The position numbers and the translations under genes are program-made. DNA of 64,000 bases. Source: an uncultured Aquimarina sp. (GTDB lineage Bacteria > Bacteroidota > Bacteroidia > Flavobacteriales > Flavobacteriaceae). The stretch is taken from positions 62,001 through 126,000 of the forward strand of contig NZ_CANLOZ010000010.1 of NCBI RefSeq assembly GCF_947492965.1, written 5' to 3'. Position 1 is the first letter of the stretch; every line of letters starts with the position of its first letter. This document shows positions 28,200 to 36,995 of the stretch, piece after piece. A model generated the notes under the pieces. The model did no database searches. It was not told where the DNA came from and worked only from the letters and a program-made list of their open reading frames with translations.

Positions 28200-28694
28200 T
28201 TACTTTAATTTTATTGACTCGATTATTCGCTTCCTAAATTCAGTGTTTTTGTTAAACTCGTCTTTATTATTCATAAATTGAATTGTGTAGATATTCTCTT
28301 TATATACAAAGACATAGTTTTCTATTATCTTTTTTTCTTCGCTCTGTTTTATAAAATATTTATAATTTAAAACATCAAGTTCATTAATTTTTATTATTCC
28401 TTCACTAATTAATTTTCCTTTACTAGCTTTTAAAGCGCCATCCTTAATTCCTTCAAAAAGTTTTTCTAGTTTCTTCCCGCTAACGTTTTTTAACCCTTTC
28501 TTTTTAGACTTTAAATAAACAATAGTTTCATTTTCAAATGTTCCTTTTACGAATTTACCGTTAGCAATTTCTCCTTCTTCTGAATTGTCAATAACGTTTA
28601 GGGTTAAATTTTCATCAAAATCATATTCAAATAATTCTTGGGCTAAACTGTTTAAACTTGTAAATAGTAAAAGAATGTAGATAGTCTTTCTCAT
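28200..28694 (-). CDS. secreted hypothetical protein
   Basis: 164 residues with a signal peptide (ending NSLAQ) and an alternating beta/charged body (LFEYDFDENLTLNVIDNSEEGE ... NYVFVYKENIYTIQFM). No family. Similar in style to proteins that hold a short PsbP/MOG1-like fold, but not firm. Confidence 0.65.
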   Translation of the reverse strand: MRKTIYILLLFTSLNSLAQELFEYDFDENLTLNVIDNSEEGEIANGKFVKGTFENETIVYLKSKKKGLKNVSGKKLEKLFEGIKDGALKASKGKLISEGIIKINELDVLNYKYFIKQSEEKKIIENYVFVYKENIYTIQFMNNKDEFNKNTEFRKRIIESIKLK

Positions 28695-28976
28695 TTTTAT
28701 TAATATTTGTTGTGAAATGTTTTATTATGTAGCCTATTTCCAATGATATAGAATGTGAGTTATAATTATATCATTCTATATTCGGAAATCGGTTAGATTT
28801 GGGCTTAATCGGTATAATACTTTTTTGTATATAGTTCTTTTACTTGTAGAGTATTTTGTATTTCGTCAAGATCCAGATTTGAACCGATTCTTTTTTTAAA
28901 GTATTTACTTTTTTACTTCATATGATAGCTCAAATTAAAGATGTTTTAATACCATCTATTTTTGTGTGATAAAATG
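28695..28976. other. 280-bp spacer without a gene
   Basis: I see no gene or attC-like palindrome here. The only feature is a 10-bp perfect inverted repeat (28746-28755 and 28772-28781, ATATAGAATG) that may form a hairpin. Confidence 0.45.
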
Positions 28977-29417
28977 TTAGTTTGAGTGTTTTTTAACTAA
29001 ATCAATAATTAATGTTTTTAATTCTTCAATAGTTTCTTTTTTTTCGTGACTAAAAAAGAAAATTAGCTGTTTTTTCTTTTTTTTAAATATAGAATTATAA
29101 ACATAAAGCCCTTTTTCGTTCGGATTCATATAAACATGATAAGAATTACCTTTTCTTCCACTAAAACTAACTTCACCTTTTTTCTTAAATTTAAGTTTTT
29201 TTGTTGAGATTTTATTGATTGGGAAGGTTTGTTTACCTGTGCCAGATACAACTAAATCATTTCCGGATATGGAAAAAGTGTATTTCGTTTTTCCAATACT
29301 GGAGGACAAAATATTATTAATTTTTTCAATTTGTTTTTTTTCAGAATAATCTTTTTGTGCAGATATGCTCAAAGAACTTATTAAGAATATGAATAGTAGG
29401 ATGATTTTCTTTTTCAT
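28977..29417 (-). CDS. secreted hypothetical basic protein
   Basis: 146 residues with a signal peptide (ending SISAQ) and a lysine-rich body (KKLKFKKKGEVSFSGRKGNSYHVYMNPNEKGLYVYNSIFKKKKKQ). No family recognised. It sits between two array sites and is likely a cassette gene. Confidence 0.62.
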   Translation of the reverse strand: MKKKIILLFIFLISSLSISAQKDYSEKKQIEKINNILSSSIGKTKYTFSISGNDLVVSGTGKQTFPINKISTKKLKFKKKGEVSFSGRKGNSYHVYMNPNEKGLYVYNSIFKKKKKQLIFFFSHEKKETIEELKTLIIDLVKKHSN

Positions 29418-29435
29418 AATGATTTTGAATTAAGA

Positions 29436-29503
29436 TACTTAACGTTTTTTGTGTAGTATGTTTGCTTCCTGAAGGGAGCATATGTGATATGTAAATTGTT
29501 GCG
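29436..29503 (-). repeat. short attC-like site (subfamily S1)
   Basis: AAC 29441-29443, GTT 29498-29500. Related to the sites at 38047 and 41318: GTGTAGTATG...TTCCTGAAGGGAGCATATG...ATATGTAAATTGTT. The unequal arms leave unpaired bases, as attC hairpins do. Confidence 0.6.
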
Positions 29504-29505
29504 TG

Positions 29506-30156
29506 TTATTGTTTTTTGGATAAATTTTGCACCCATGTTTTATAGTCAACATTATAAGTTAAGCACATGTTTTGATGGAAGAAATCAATTGCAGCATCAG
29601 TTCCTTCACTTATATATATATTCTTCAGATTGCGTTGAAACTCCGCTGCTCGTTTGAAATATTCTTTGTTATACCATGGTCTCAAAGGAACTTCTATTCG
29701 AGGAATCATACCCATATAATTTCGAAATTTATTCATGCATTGATATATTCCTTCGTTTTTGTTATTTCCAGTTAGAATATTTAAAGCCACATTTACAAGC
29801 CAATCATTATAAGGTGAATTAAAATCTATATTTTGTAATTGCTTAGTCATATATTCCTCAGGATATGGTGTAATACAACTGATCCAAGCTGCCCATACAA
29901 CACCTCTCCATCCAAACTTGATGAAATCCTCAAAGAGTTTCTCATCTATAGCACTTACCGACTTAAAACAAAAATAAAAGAACTCTAGATGCTCACATTT
30001 AACATAGTGATATTGTGTAATAAACTCTGAGTGATAATCAATCAATGCCAACTCATCTCTCAGCCACCTTTCGGAACTTTTTTTTTGTCCGATTTTTAAG
30101 TAGTAAGGAAAAATCAAAAACTCACGAAAATCTATATAGTTGTATTCTTTAAACAT
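29506..30156 (-). CDS. hypothetical cassette protein, 216 residues
   Basis: Soluble and aromatic-rich (FKEYNYIDFREFLIFPYYLKIG, GWRGVVWAAWISCITPYPEEYM). Helical in appearance, with no signal peptide and no family recognised. The right-hand boundary of its cassette is not clear. Confidence 0.62.
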   Translation of the reverse strand: MFKEYNYIDFREFLIFPYYLKIGQKKSSERWLRDELALIDYHSEFITQYHYVKCEHLEFFYFCFKSVSAIDEKLFEDFIKFGWRGVVWAAWISCITPYPEEYMTKQLQNIDFNSPYNDWLVNVALNILTGNNKNEGIYQCMNKFRNYMGMIPRIEVPLRPWYNKEYFKRAAEFQRNLKNIYISEGTDAAIDFFHQNMCLTYNVDYKTWVQNLSKKQ

Positions 30157-30321
30157 CTTATTTAGTTTAGCTTTTTAGAAATGATAAACTGTTTTAGTGT
30201 GTGATTTCGTTATGGGTTTAATTACTAAATTTAGCAAATAAATCATAGATAGAAGATTCACAAGTACTTTCTTATGTAGGCTTTAACTAACAACGAATTC
30301 TACAAATGATTGTATATAGTT

Positions 30322-30831
30322 TTATTCTTGATAAGCTCCTGATGAATAAGTTAATTCATAGCTGTGAGTATAGATTTCAAATACAATTCCAAATGGGTCT
30401 TCTACATAAACCATTTTATACGGTTTTTCATTTGGATAATATGATCTTATTGGCATTCTTTGCTTTCCACCAGCATCGACGATTTTTCTAGTCAGATTTT
30501 CGATATCTGGGTCTTGGACACAAAAATGGAATAATCCTGTGTTGAACGGATTAAACTCAGGTGCTTCTTTAACTCCGTTAGGAAAACAAAAAAGTTCAAT
30601 TCCAATTCCATCTGAAGTTGACATATGTGCTATTTCGAATTCTTCCCAATTTTCTCCAAAAACATCTATACACATTTGTCCAATTGCTGTATCTCGTTCT
30701 TTTTTTACTACGGATGGTTTCATAATTAAGTACCATCCCATAATTTCTTCATAAAAGTTTACGGCTTTATGAATATCAGGGACTGTAATTCCAATATGTG
30801 AAAATGATTTTGGGTATTTTATTTCTTTCAT
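30322..30831 (-). CDS. VOC-family (glyoxalase-like) protein
   Basis: 169 residues with the two half-domains of a VOC fold: FSHIGITVPDIHKAVNFYEEIMGW (histidine ligand) and GLFHFCVQDPDIENLTRKIVDAGG, then MVYVEDPFGIVFEIYTH (glutamate ligand). A metal-dependent dioxygenase or glyoxalase-like enzyme, substrate unknown. Confidence 0.88.
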   Translation of the reverse strand: MKEIKYPKSFSHIGITVPDIHKAVNFYEEIMGWYLIMKPSVVKKERDTAIGQMCIDVFGENWEEFEIAHMSTSDGIGIELFCFPNGVKEAPEFNPFNTGLFHFCVQDPDIENLTRKIVDAGGKQRMPIRSYYPNEKPYKMVYVEDPFGIVFEIYTHSYELTYSSGAYQE

Positions 30832-30849
30832 ATTCCTTTTTATTTTAAA

Positions 30850-30925
30850 AAATTATACACAAATGCCTCGACTATGAGTAGTTTTGGATCTTAATTACTA
30901 TGATTATATAAATCTTGTAGTTTTG
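30850..30925 (-). repeat. possible decayed attC-like site (family 4)
   Basis: GACTATGAGTAGTTTTGG on the left and AATTACTATGATTATA on the right match the outer arms of the site at 45333, with most of the middle missing. No clean AAC is left. Confidence 0.3.
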
Positions 30926-30928
30926 TTT

Positions 30929-31525
30929 TTATTCAGTTTTATCCTTTACAACCGTCGTTTTTGATAAATAATCGTGAATTCCATTTTTTACAAATAGAAA
31001 CGAAATCCTATCGAATGGTATGAATCGGCAAAAAGTCCGAGCAATGATATCGCTATCGGTTGGTTTTTCTCCGTTAATTTTCACAACTTTTGTTTTTGTG
31101 ACGAATTTTCCAATTGTTTTTTGGAATTTGATTTCCATTATAGCATAGTAAGCGATAAATGTTCCAAAAATCAAAATGTATCCAATTAATGAAATTATTC
31201 CTTGGTTAGTTGGTTGAATAAAAAATCCTATCACGGAACTTATCATAAATGCTAAAACTAACCATACGATAAAGTCAATTAAAAAGTTCACAAATCGAAT
31301 CCCCGAACCAACAACATTTGAATTAACTTTTTCTTTTTGTTCCTTTTCAGCAAAAGCTTTTTCTCTGATTTGTTCAAAATCTGAGGTGTCAATATTCCGC
31401 TTTTTTACTTCCAATTCGGCTGCTTCGACTGCGAGAGGCTGATATTTACCTATTTCAACCGTCAGTATTTTTATTAACTCTTCGTTAGTCCGTTGGGACA
31501 TAACTTCTTTAAATTCGTTCTCCAT
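30929..31525 (-). CDS. RDD-family membrane protein
   Basis: 198 residues. The first 60 are cytoplasmic and charged (TNEELIKILTVEIGKYQPLAVEAAELEVKKRNI). Three transmembrane helices follow, with the RDD arginine in GSGIRFVNFLIDFIVW and the TIGKFVTKTKVVKINGEKPT loop typical of RDD domains. A second RDD gene lies in the array at 39566. Confidence 0.85.
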   Translation of the reverse strand: MENEFKEVMSQRTNEELIKILTVEIGKYQPLAVEAAELEVKKRNIDTSDFEQIREKAFAEKEQKEKVNSNVVGSGIRFVNFLIDFIVWLVLAFMISSVIGFFIQPTNQGIISLIGYILIFGTFIAYYAIMEIKFQKTIGKFVTKTKVVKINGEKPTDSDIIARTFCRFIPFDRISFLFVKNGIHDYLSKTTVVKDKTE

Positions 31526-31537
31526 TCAGTTTATTAA

Positions 31538-31704
31538 TGTTAACGTTTAATTTATGTGTATTAGCAGGACAAAATGTTACCCTACTTTTAACAAAAACTG
31601 CTTATTGGTTGCTAACTTTTACATTTTACGAGCATTGCGCTTATCAAAATACAATAACTAATCGATTGAACACTTATCAGAAATGATCGCATAAATAGTT
31701 TTTT
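31538..31704 (-). repeat. long attC-like site (family 1)
   Basis: AAC 31542-31544, GTT 31698-31700. The left arm reads ATTTATG where most family members have ATATATG, and the right arm reads CATAAAT instead of CATATAT. This is a compensatory change that keeps the stem. Confidence 0.75.
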
Positions 31705-32317
31705 AATTGTTTTTTATTCTGAGTAGCATAAAACTAATCTTAAGGATGTAGCTGAATAATATTGAAATAAAACCAGCAAAACAGATAGACAAAATAAAAC
31801 TCAGTAATTCAAATGTGTTTTCATTTATATAAACTTGTATGAAATTAAAAAAATCTTTAGTAATTAGGAATGATAAAAAACCGGTACTAAGGGCTTTGAT
31901 TTTATCTTTTTGAGTTTGAATAAGAACAATCCAGGTAAATATTAATACAAAAAAGGATGTCGTTGTTTTTGTAATTTCCAATATATAAAGCTCCTTAAAA
32001 GTTAGATATTGAATACCTATAAATATTCCTGTTGAAAGTATTGTTATTAATAAAGATAAAAAATAGAGGTTATTGTTATTTATAAATTTTAATACCAAAT
32101 AAATAACCAACAGAAAAACTATAGGTTCTACAAGTTTAAGATATAAATTAAGTTCCATAACTTGATATATATTGTCAGTATCAGATATGTCTCCTTTTTT
32201 TATGAAGTTTATAACTTTTGAATATAGGAAAAAGCTTGCTGAACTAAGACTAGTGAATCCAATTAGTAGTGAGGTTAATAATTTATAATTACTGATATAA
32301 ATATTTCTGAATTTCAT
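31703..32317 (-). CDS. hypothetical multi-pass membrane cassette protein
   Basis: 204 residues with about six transmembrane helices and short loops (ELNLYLKLVEPIVFLLVIYLVLKF, FLSFLITKDFFNFIQVYI). No family recognised. The stop codon lies right at the attC half-site. Confidence 0.68.
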   Translation of the reverse strand: MKFRNIYISNYKLLTSLLIGFTSLSSASFFLYSKVINFIKKGDISDTDNIYQVMELNLYLKLVEPIVFLLVIYLVLKFINNNNLYFLSLLITILSTGIFIGIQYLTFKELYILEITKTTTSFFVLIFTWIVLIQTQKDKIKALSTGFLSFLITKDFFNFIQVYINENTFELLSFILSICFAGFISILFSYILKISFMLLRIKNN

Positions 32318-32487
32318 ATATTTTAGTTAGCAATATTTATAATATTCTTTATAGTTGCGTTTAATAAATTATTCTCAACTCCATGAAATCGGTCAAAAGA
32401 AATATTTTGAAAGAAAATTGTAAATGAAAGGAATTGAATGTTTTTCATATTTATTAATGATATCAAAATTGAAACTTCTTAATTATT
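32318..32487. other. 170-bp spacer before the next attC-like site
   Basis: AT-rich sequence with no gene, repeat or promoter motif that I can support. It may be the eroded left part of an older cassette. Confidence 0.4.
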
Positions 32488-32615
32488 GCTACAGTCTCTA
32501 CTATCAGTAGTTGCAGGGATTAGCACTTAACTTGGCAAGCACCTACCAACTGAAAAACTGCAAGGATTTTAGAAAGTAGGAGAGCACATACAATTACTTT
32601 TAGCCGTAGTTATGT
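32488..32615 (-). repeat. attC-like site of about 130 bp (family 4)
   Basis: Shares with the site at 45333 the blocks TCAGTAGTTGC, CACTTAACTT-GCAAG-AC, ACCAACTGAAAA, GGATTTT and CAATTACTTTTAGCC. The left half-site is GCTACAG rather than AAC. GTT at 32609-32611. Confidence 0.55.
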
Positions 32616-32621
32616 ATTCGT

Positions 32622-33542
32622 TTATTTTAATATATCAATTATCACATTTCCTCTTTTTCGCCCATTATCAACATATTCGTGAGCCTTTACTATTTCATCA
32701 AGAGTAAAGGATTTGTCTATAAATGGTTTTAGTTTTCCTTTTTCAGCCATATCTTTTATTAATCTAAGATGTTCATTTTTTTCTTTTGTTAGCATTTTAA
32801 CTGAAACGAAAACACCTCCAGTTTTAAGCACCTTTTTTGCCTTTGATTTTGTCGTTTTTCCAACAGCATCAAAAATAATATCGAACCTCTCATTTCTCTG
32901 GGAATAATCCTCTTTTTTATAATCTATTAGACTTGAGGCACCTAAAGATTTTACCATTTCGAAATTCGAAGCACTACATACACCTATTACATAAGAACCT
33001 TTTTGATTTGCAATTTGTACGGCATAGCTTCCAACACTTCCAGAAGCTCCATAAATTAAAACGTTTTGTCCGTTTTTCAAACTAGCTTTCTCTAAAAGGT
33101 AAATTGCAGTCATTGCTCCAATTGGTAACGCTGCAGCTTCATGGTAACTCAAATTTTCTGGTTTTAAACCAATCACACCATTTTTCCATTTTTGAGGCAA
33201 GCATATATATTCTGCATATGAACCTGAATTTAGCATTGTTGTAGTTCCAAATACACTGTCACCAACATTAAATTCAGTTACGTTTTTCCCAATTTCTTCA
33301 ACGATTCCAGCCAATTCATGGCCTAAAATTCTTTTCTTTGGTTTGAACAGTCCAAAAATTAATCTAGCAGGCAGCCAAAACAAAGGTGGAAAATCAGAAC
33401 TTCGAAGCCTAACATCTCCCGAAGTAACAGTAGCTGAATGTATTTTTACTAGAATCTCATTATCCTTAGGTTTAGGTTTATCGATGTCTGTTAGTTTGAG
33501 AACCTCTGGTGGACCATATTTTTCATAAACTACTGCTTTCAT
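32622..33542 (-). CDS. NAD(P)-dependent alcohol dehydrogenase / quinone reductase-like
   Basis: 306 residues from the ATG at 33542. The longer frame starts with TTG inside the attC-like site. Medium-chain reductase fold: MKAVVYEKYGPPEVLKLTD, LGHELAGIVEEIG, GASGSVGSYAVQIANQKG (nucleotide-binding loop). The zinc ligands of true alcohol dehydrogenases are missing, so a zeta-crystallin-like quinone or enone reductase is likely. Confidence 0.88.
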   Translation of the reverse strand: MKAVVYEKYGPPEVLKLTDIDKPKPKDNEILVKIHSATVTSGDVRLRSSDFPPLFWLPARLIFGLFKPKKRILGHELAGIVEEIGKNVTEFNVGDSVFGTTTMLNSGSYAEYICLPQKWKNGVIGLKPENLSYHEAAALPIGAMTAIYLLEKASLKNGQNVLIYGASGSVGSYAVQIANQKGSYVIGVCSASNFEMVKSLGASSLIDYKKEDYSQRNERFDIIFDAVGKTTKSKAKKVLKTGGVFVSVKMLTKEKNEHLRLIKDMAEKGKLKPFIDKSFTLDEIVKAHEYVDNGRKRGNVIIDILK

Positions 33543-33569
33543 ATTAATTTTAGTTTTTTTTAAATGACA

Positions 33570-33618
33570 CAAAACGTTAAACGTAAAATACGTTTCACTA
33601 CATTTTTACATAGTTTTA
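33570..33618 (-). repeat. short attC-like site (subfamily S3)
   Basis: AAC 33573-33575, GTT 33613-33615. CGTAAAATACG pairs imperfectly with ATTTTTACATA. Related to 35468 and 59675. The stop codon of the ligase gene (33606-33608) falls inside the right arm. Confidence 0.55.
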
Positions 33619-34643
33619 TTGGCAGTTATTTTCTTATTTATTTCAGATTTCACTCTTTTATTAATCCATTTTTTTTCGTCATCAGATAATTCTTCCAATA
33701 GATTTTTATTGTTTTCATTAAAGTCAACTAATGTATCAAGAAAGAATTCATTTTTGATATCAATAATTCGTTGTTCATTAGTGAAATCCAAAGCACCTAT
33801 TTTAGAAATAGCACTCTCTAACCTATTTACAGTTATGTAGTTTCTTAGTTCATTTAATATGAATGATAAGTCTTCAGTTTTAGATGATATATTTGGAATG
33901 TATGTCCATTTTTCTGCTTGATGAAATTTTTTTTCTTCATCAAATTCCTTATTCTTTAGTTTGATTATTGGTCTAAATGGTATACTCTTATTATCTATTT
34001 GATTAAAAGGTTTTATTACAACACCTTCAATTAGATTTTCTTTTAATTCTGGAAGATTCAATTGCTTTGGAATTGCAGAATTAATTCTGGTATCAAAATT
34101 TAATGCTTCTCCAAATTTTCCAACCAATAAAGGTTTTGCGTAAAATATCTCATACTTTTCAAAGAATGAAACTGATGATTCATAATCAAGATAATATTTA
34201 GAATTTAAACTATTAACTTCAATTGCAATATCAAATGCACAGAAGTTTATGGTTGGTGAATAATAAACTCCTGTTTGGATAGCTTGAACGTTTGAGTCAG
34301 GCTCAATATCGGGATGAGGGTATTTACCACCAAATAATTCTCCATAAATAATGTACTTACTACCTTTTATTAGAGTACTTAAATCTTCAAATAATTGCAG
34401 AAGATTATCTTCTAATTTATTAACAATAAGCTGAAAACCAAAAAAGTCATCATTCCAAGAGAGGTAATCCTTTCTTTTTGCATATTTCAAAGTGCTTTGA
34501 TCATAGATGAAACTGAAATTTGCTCCATGCACTTTTTCAGTAACAACCCAACTCAATTTCTCTAATTTAGAAAAATCGCTTTCATTTAATCCAAGTTTTT
34601 TTAAACTATTTGGCATCTTCTCATAACCCGAGAAATCACTCAT
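33606..34643 (-). CDS. Rnl2-family RNA ligase
   Basis: 345 residues with the nucleotidyltransferase motifs of T4 Rnl2-type ligases in order: motif I KVHGAN with the AMP-binding lysine (about residue 38), AKRKDYL (motif Ia), IIYGELFGG (motif III), FCAFDIAI (IIIa), EGVVIKP (IV) and PIIKLKNKEF (V). It should seal 3'-OH/5'-phosphate RNA nicks. The C-terminal about 100 residues form a helical extension. As a lone integron cassette gene it is unusual. Its role could be tRNA or RNA repair. Confidence 0.9.
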   Translation of the reverse strand: MSDFSGYEKMPNSLKKLGLNESDFSKLEKLSWVVTEKVHGANFSFIYDQSTLKYAKRKDYLSWNDDFFGFQLIVNKLEDNLLQLFEDLSTLIKGSKYIIYGELFGGKYPHPDIEPDSNVQAIQTGVYYSPTINFCAFDIAIEVNSLNSKYYLDYESSVSFFEKYEIFYAKPLLVGKFGEALNFDTRINSAIPKQLNLPELKENLIEGVVIKPFNQIDNKSIPFRPIIKLKNKEFDEEKKFHQAEKWTYIPNISSKTEDLSFILNELRNYITVNRLESAISKIGALDFTNEQRIIDIKNEFFLDTLVDFNENNKNLLEELSDDEKKWINKRVKSEINKKITANKTM

Positions 34644-34659
34644 AACTTTTGTTTTTAAC

Positions 34660-34830
34660 TTCTGCTAATGGTTAATAAATGTCGTAGCAGTGCAAAATGT
34701 TACCCTGTTTTCAACAAAAACTGCGCATTGGTTATTAACTTTTCTATTTTGCAAGCATTATACATTCAGAAATATACACAAACCAATCGATTGATTACTT
34801 TGCTGCTATGACTCATATATCTTGTTGTGT
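34660..34830 (-). repeat. long attC-like site (family 1)
   Basis: Half-site GCTAATGG at 34664 (AAC changed to AAT), GTT 34824-34826. Core blocks GTCGTAGCAG, AAAATGTTACCCTG, CTGCGCATTGGTT and CTTTGCTGCTATGA are intact. The downstream gene runs 20 bp into it. Confidence 0.7.
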
Positions 34831-35447
34831 ACTGGCGCTCTTAGGTAAATATTATTATGCGTCCAAAGTACTTCTTCTTTAGGGGTAACTTCACCATATT
34901 TACTTTTAACAAATCTACTTGAAATCACTTTTGGTTTTTCGTAGGGAACGCTAACATCAGAGTAGGGGCCTACCGTTCCGATCATCCACCCACATTTGGC
35001 TGCATAAGAAGGTTCATAAACTTTAAACTTATATGTGTGATAATAAAGTTGGGTTCCATTATCGTCAATATTAACCTTTTCAATATATTCTATTTCGTCA
35101 GGAACTTTTTCCAAATCTCCTGGAAAATCTAACCAATTAACTAAATTAGTTTCAGCACCCTTTTCTATGGTGTTAAACTCTTTTGGAAACAAATCAATTC
35201 TATTATATTCCTTAAGAAGTTGATACGTTATTTCTCTAGTCTTAATATCAAATGCATATTTCGTTAATAATTTCGGTTCAGGGATTTCTCCTTTAGCTAT
35301 TTTTTTAAATAAGGGTTTTATGATATCAAATTTAACTTTGTCTTTCGGTAAATTTGAAATCCTGTAAAAGTTAAAAGCATTTTTATAAATAACAAAACCA
35401 ACAAGAGTCAGTATTATTATTCCAAAAATTAGTTGAAAGTTTTCCAT
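34806..35447 (-). CDS. hypothetical membrane-anchored cassette protein
   Basis: 213 residues with an N-terminal transmembrane segment (about 4-22) and a soluble body (EYNRIDLFPKEFNTIEKG, YEPSYAAKCGWMIGTVGPYSDV). Not recognised. The last seven residues (NKIYES and stop) are encoded by the right arm of the attC-like site, so its natural C-terminus may have been altered by cassette joining. Confidence 0.65.
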   Translation of the reverse strand: MENFQLIFGIIILTLVGFVIYKNAFNFYRISNLPKDKVKFDIIKPLFKKIAKGEIPEPKLLTKYAFDIKTREITYQLLKEYNRIDLFPKEFNTIEKGAETNLVNWLDFPGDLEKVPDEIEYIEKVNIDDNGTQLYYHTYKFKVYEPSYAAKCGWMIGTVGPYSDVSVPYEKPKVISSRFVKSKYGEVTPKEEVLWTHNNIYLRAPVHNKIYES

Positions 35448-35467
35448 TTATAATTTTATATGCACTT

Positions 35468-35521
35468 GTGCAATGTTTAATATAAAACGCGTTTTTAATG
35501 CATCTTTACATAGTGTTAGCG
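35468..35521 (-). repeat. short attC-like site (subfamily S3)
   Basis: Left half-site GCAATG at 35470, GTT 35515-35517 followed by AGC. GCTAAC at the far end of the next gene (36941) is complementary to this GTTAGC. Arms TATAAAACGC / GCATCTTTACATA resemble the site at 59675. Confidence 0.6.
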
Positions 35522-35524
35522 ATT

Positions 35525-36928
35525 TTATTTCCATATTTGATACCACTTTTTATCACTTTTTAATGGAATTTTATTTAGATCATTTTTTCTAATCCAATTT
35601 AAATCAATTTTAAACTCTGCAAGCCTTTGTTTCAAATTTGATAATATATAATCTTTTTCAACAGGAAAACGATCTGCAATTTTTTTATAATGAATAAGTA
35701 ATTTCTCATTTTTTATTCCTGAAAGAGCTTGTAATGATGAATGAATAACCTTATTAGAATCATCATTTAGTCCAATAATGAAAGTCTCCAGATAATCTTT
35801 TTTGTTACTCAACTGACCGAGAGAATATACTACTGTTGATCTAATATCTTTATCAGTATTTTTAATAAACCCTTTGATAAGATAACCATAATCAAAATTA
35901 CATTCTTGAAGTAAATATGTACAAAATCGAAACGTTTCAGGATTAGTAATTTGGTTAATGTGGCTGGTAATATATTCTTTCCAATTCGCACTATTTGCTT
36001 TATCGTACCAAAAAATGTATTGGAATACTGTTAAGAGATCATCTTTACCTTGTTTAGTTAAATATTCTTTCCAAGTTTTATGTTTGTGTTTTACTAATAT
36101 TTGAAGTAATAGCTTAGAGTTTTCTTTAGAAGTATTGAGATAAAGTTTATCAATTGAGTCAAGAGTAAAAGAATTTAATGTTCTCTTTTTTAGCAGACCG
36201 TTGAGCGCATCTTCCTTGGCAATATCACTAGATCCATTTTTATATGCTTCTAGTAGTTTTTCTTCGGATCCTCCCATTGTATACCCAAACCATGAAGGAG
36301 ATTCAATCAACAAATCCTTAGAAATAACTTCGTCTAACCATCTTTCATACCAATCAAGAAAATTGTCCTCAAAAGTAAAATGTGGTTTTTGAAGATCTTG
36401 ATCTATATTTACTACTTTTCCTTTGTGTGTACCATTAAGAATGATACCATGCAAATACGAACATCCTTGGGAACCAATTGGTAAAATACCACCGAATATT
36501 TTACCTAGTTCTTTTTCATATTCACTATCTGAAATATTATCAATCTCTATTTTTTCAATTACTTTCGACCAATAATCATTTGTCATTTTAGGGTGAAGTA
36601 TTGACTCATTTTTAATATACTTTTCTGTATTTTTATAAACAAGTTCATCGACACCATCTCCCAATGGATATATTCCATAAAACGGTCCAGCTCCTGAATT
36701 AGCATATGATTTTCCTCCGTTTCCGATTTGCAATACAAATGATTTATAGCAATCAGGAAGGTTAATCGAATACTTTCTTTCAAAAGTATTTACTTCCTCA
36801 ATACTAACGGGTTTATGTATATTGTATTTATGGCTACTTGCGCCAAAAGCTTTAAGGCCTTTGTCCACCTTTGCCGCTTCTAACAGCTTAGATTTTATAC
36901 GTTCAATTTGAATGGAGTAGTCTTTCAT
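35525..36928 (-). CDS. SMI1/KNR4-family protein with HEAT repeats
   Basis: 467 residues. An SMI1/KNR4 domain covers about 35-200 (VEEVNTFERKYSINLPDCYKSFVLQIGNGG, FYGIYPLGDG, FLDWYERWLD). The C-terminal half has HEAT-like helical repeats (DIRSTVVYSLGQLSNKKDYLETFI, NKVIHSSLQALSGIKNEKL). SMI1/KNR4 proteins are the commonest immunity proteins of polymorphic toxins, but no toxin gene is nearby, so this could be an orphan immunity protein. Confidence 0.85.
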   Translation of the reverse strand: MKDYSIQIERIKSKLLEAAKVDKGLKAFGASSHKYNIHKPVSIEEVNTFERKYSINLPDCYKSFVLQIGNGGKSYANSGAGPFYGIYPLGDGVDELVYKNTEKYIKNESILHPKMTNDYWSKVIEKIEIDNISDSEYEKELGKIFGGILPIGSQGCSYLHGIILNGTHKGKVVNIDQDLQKPHFTFEDNFLDWYERWLDEVISKDLLIESPSWFGYTMGGSEEKLLEAYKNGSSDIAKEDALNGLLKKRTLNSFTLDSIDKLYLNTSKENSKLLLQILVKHKHKTWKEYLTKQGKDDLLTVFQYIFWYDKANSANWKEYITSHINQITNPETFRFCTYLLQECNFDYGYLIKGFIKNTDKDIRSTVVYSLGQLSNKKDYLETFIIGLNDDSNKVIHSSLQALSGIKNEKLLIHYKKIADRFPVEKDYILSNLKQRLAEFKIDLNWIRKNDLNKIPLKSDKKWYQIWK

Positions 36929-36940
36929 TTCTAATATCTG

Positions 36941-36995
36941 CTAACGGCATTACTAAACGCAGTTACAACGCATAGGGGCAATTGACGCTTTAGCT
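36941..36995 (-). repeat. possible degraded short attC-like site
   Basis: AAC 36943-36945 closes the preceding unit by complementarity (GCTAAC to GTTAGC at 35515). The right end is only CTTTAGC instead of GTTAGC, which still partly matches GCTAAC at 38049. The inner stem is poor. Confidence 0.35.
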
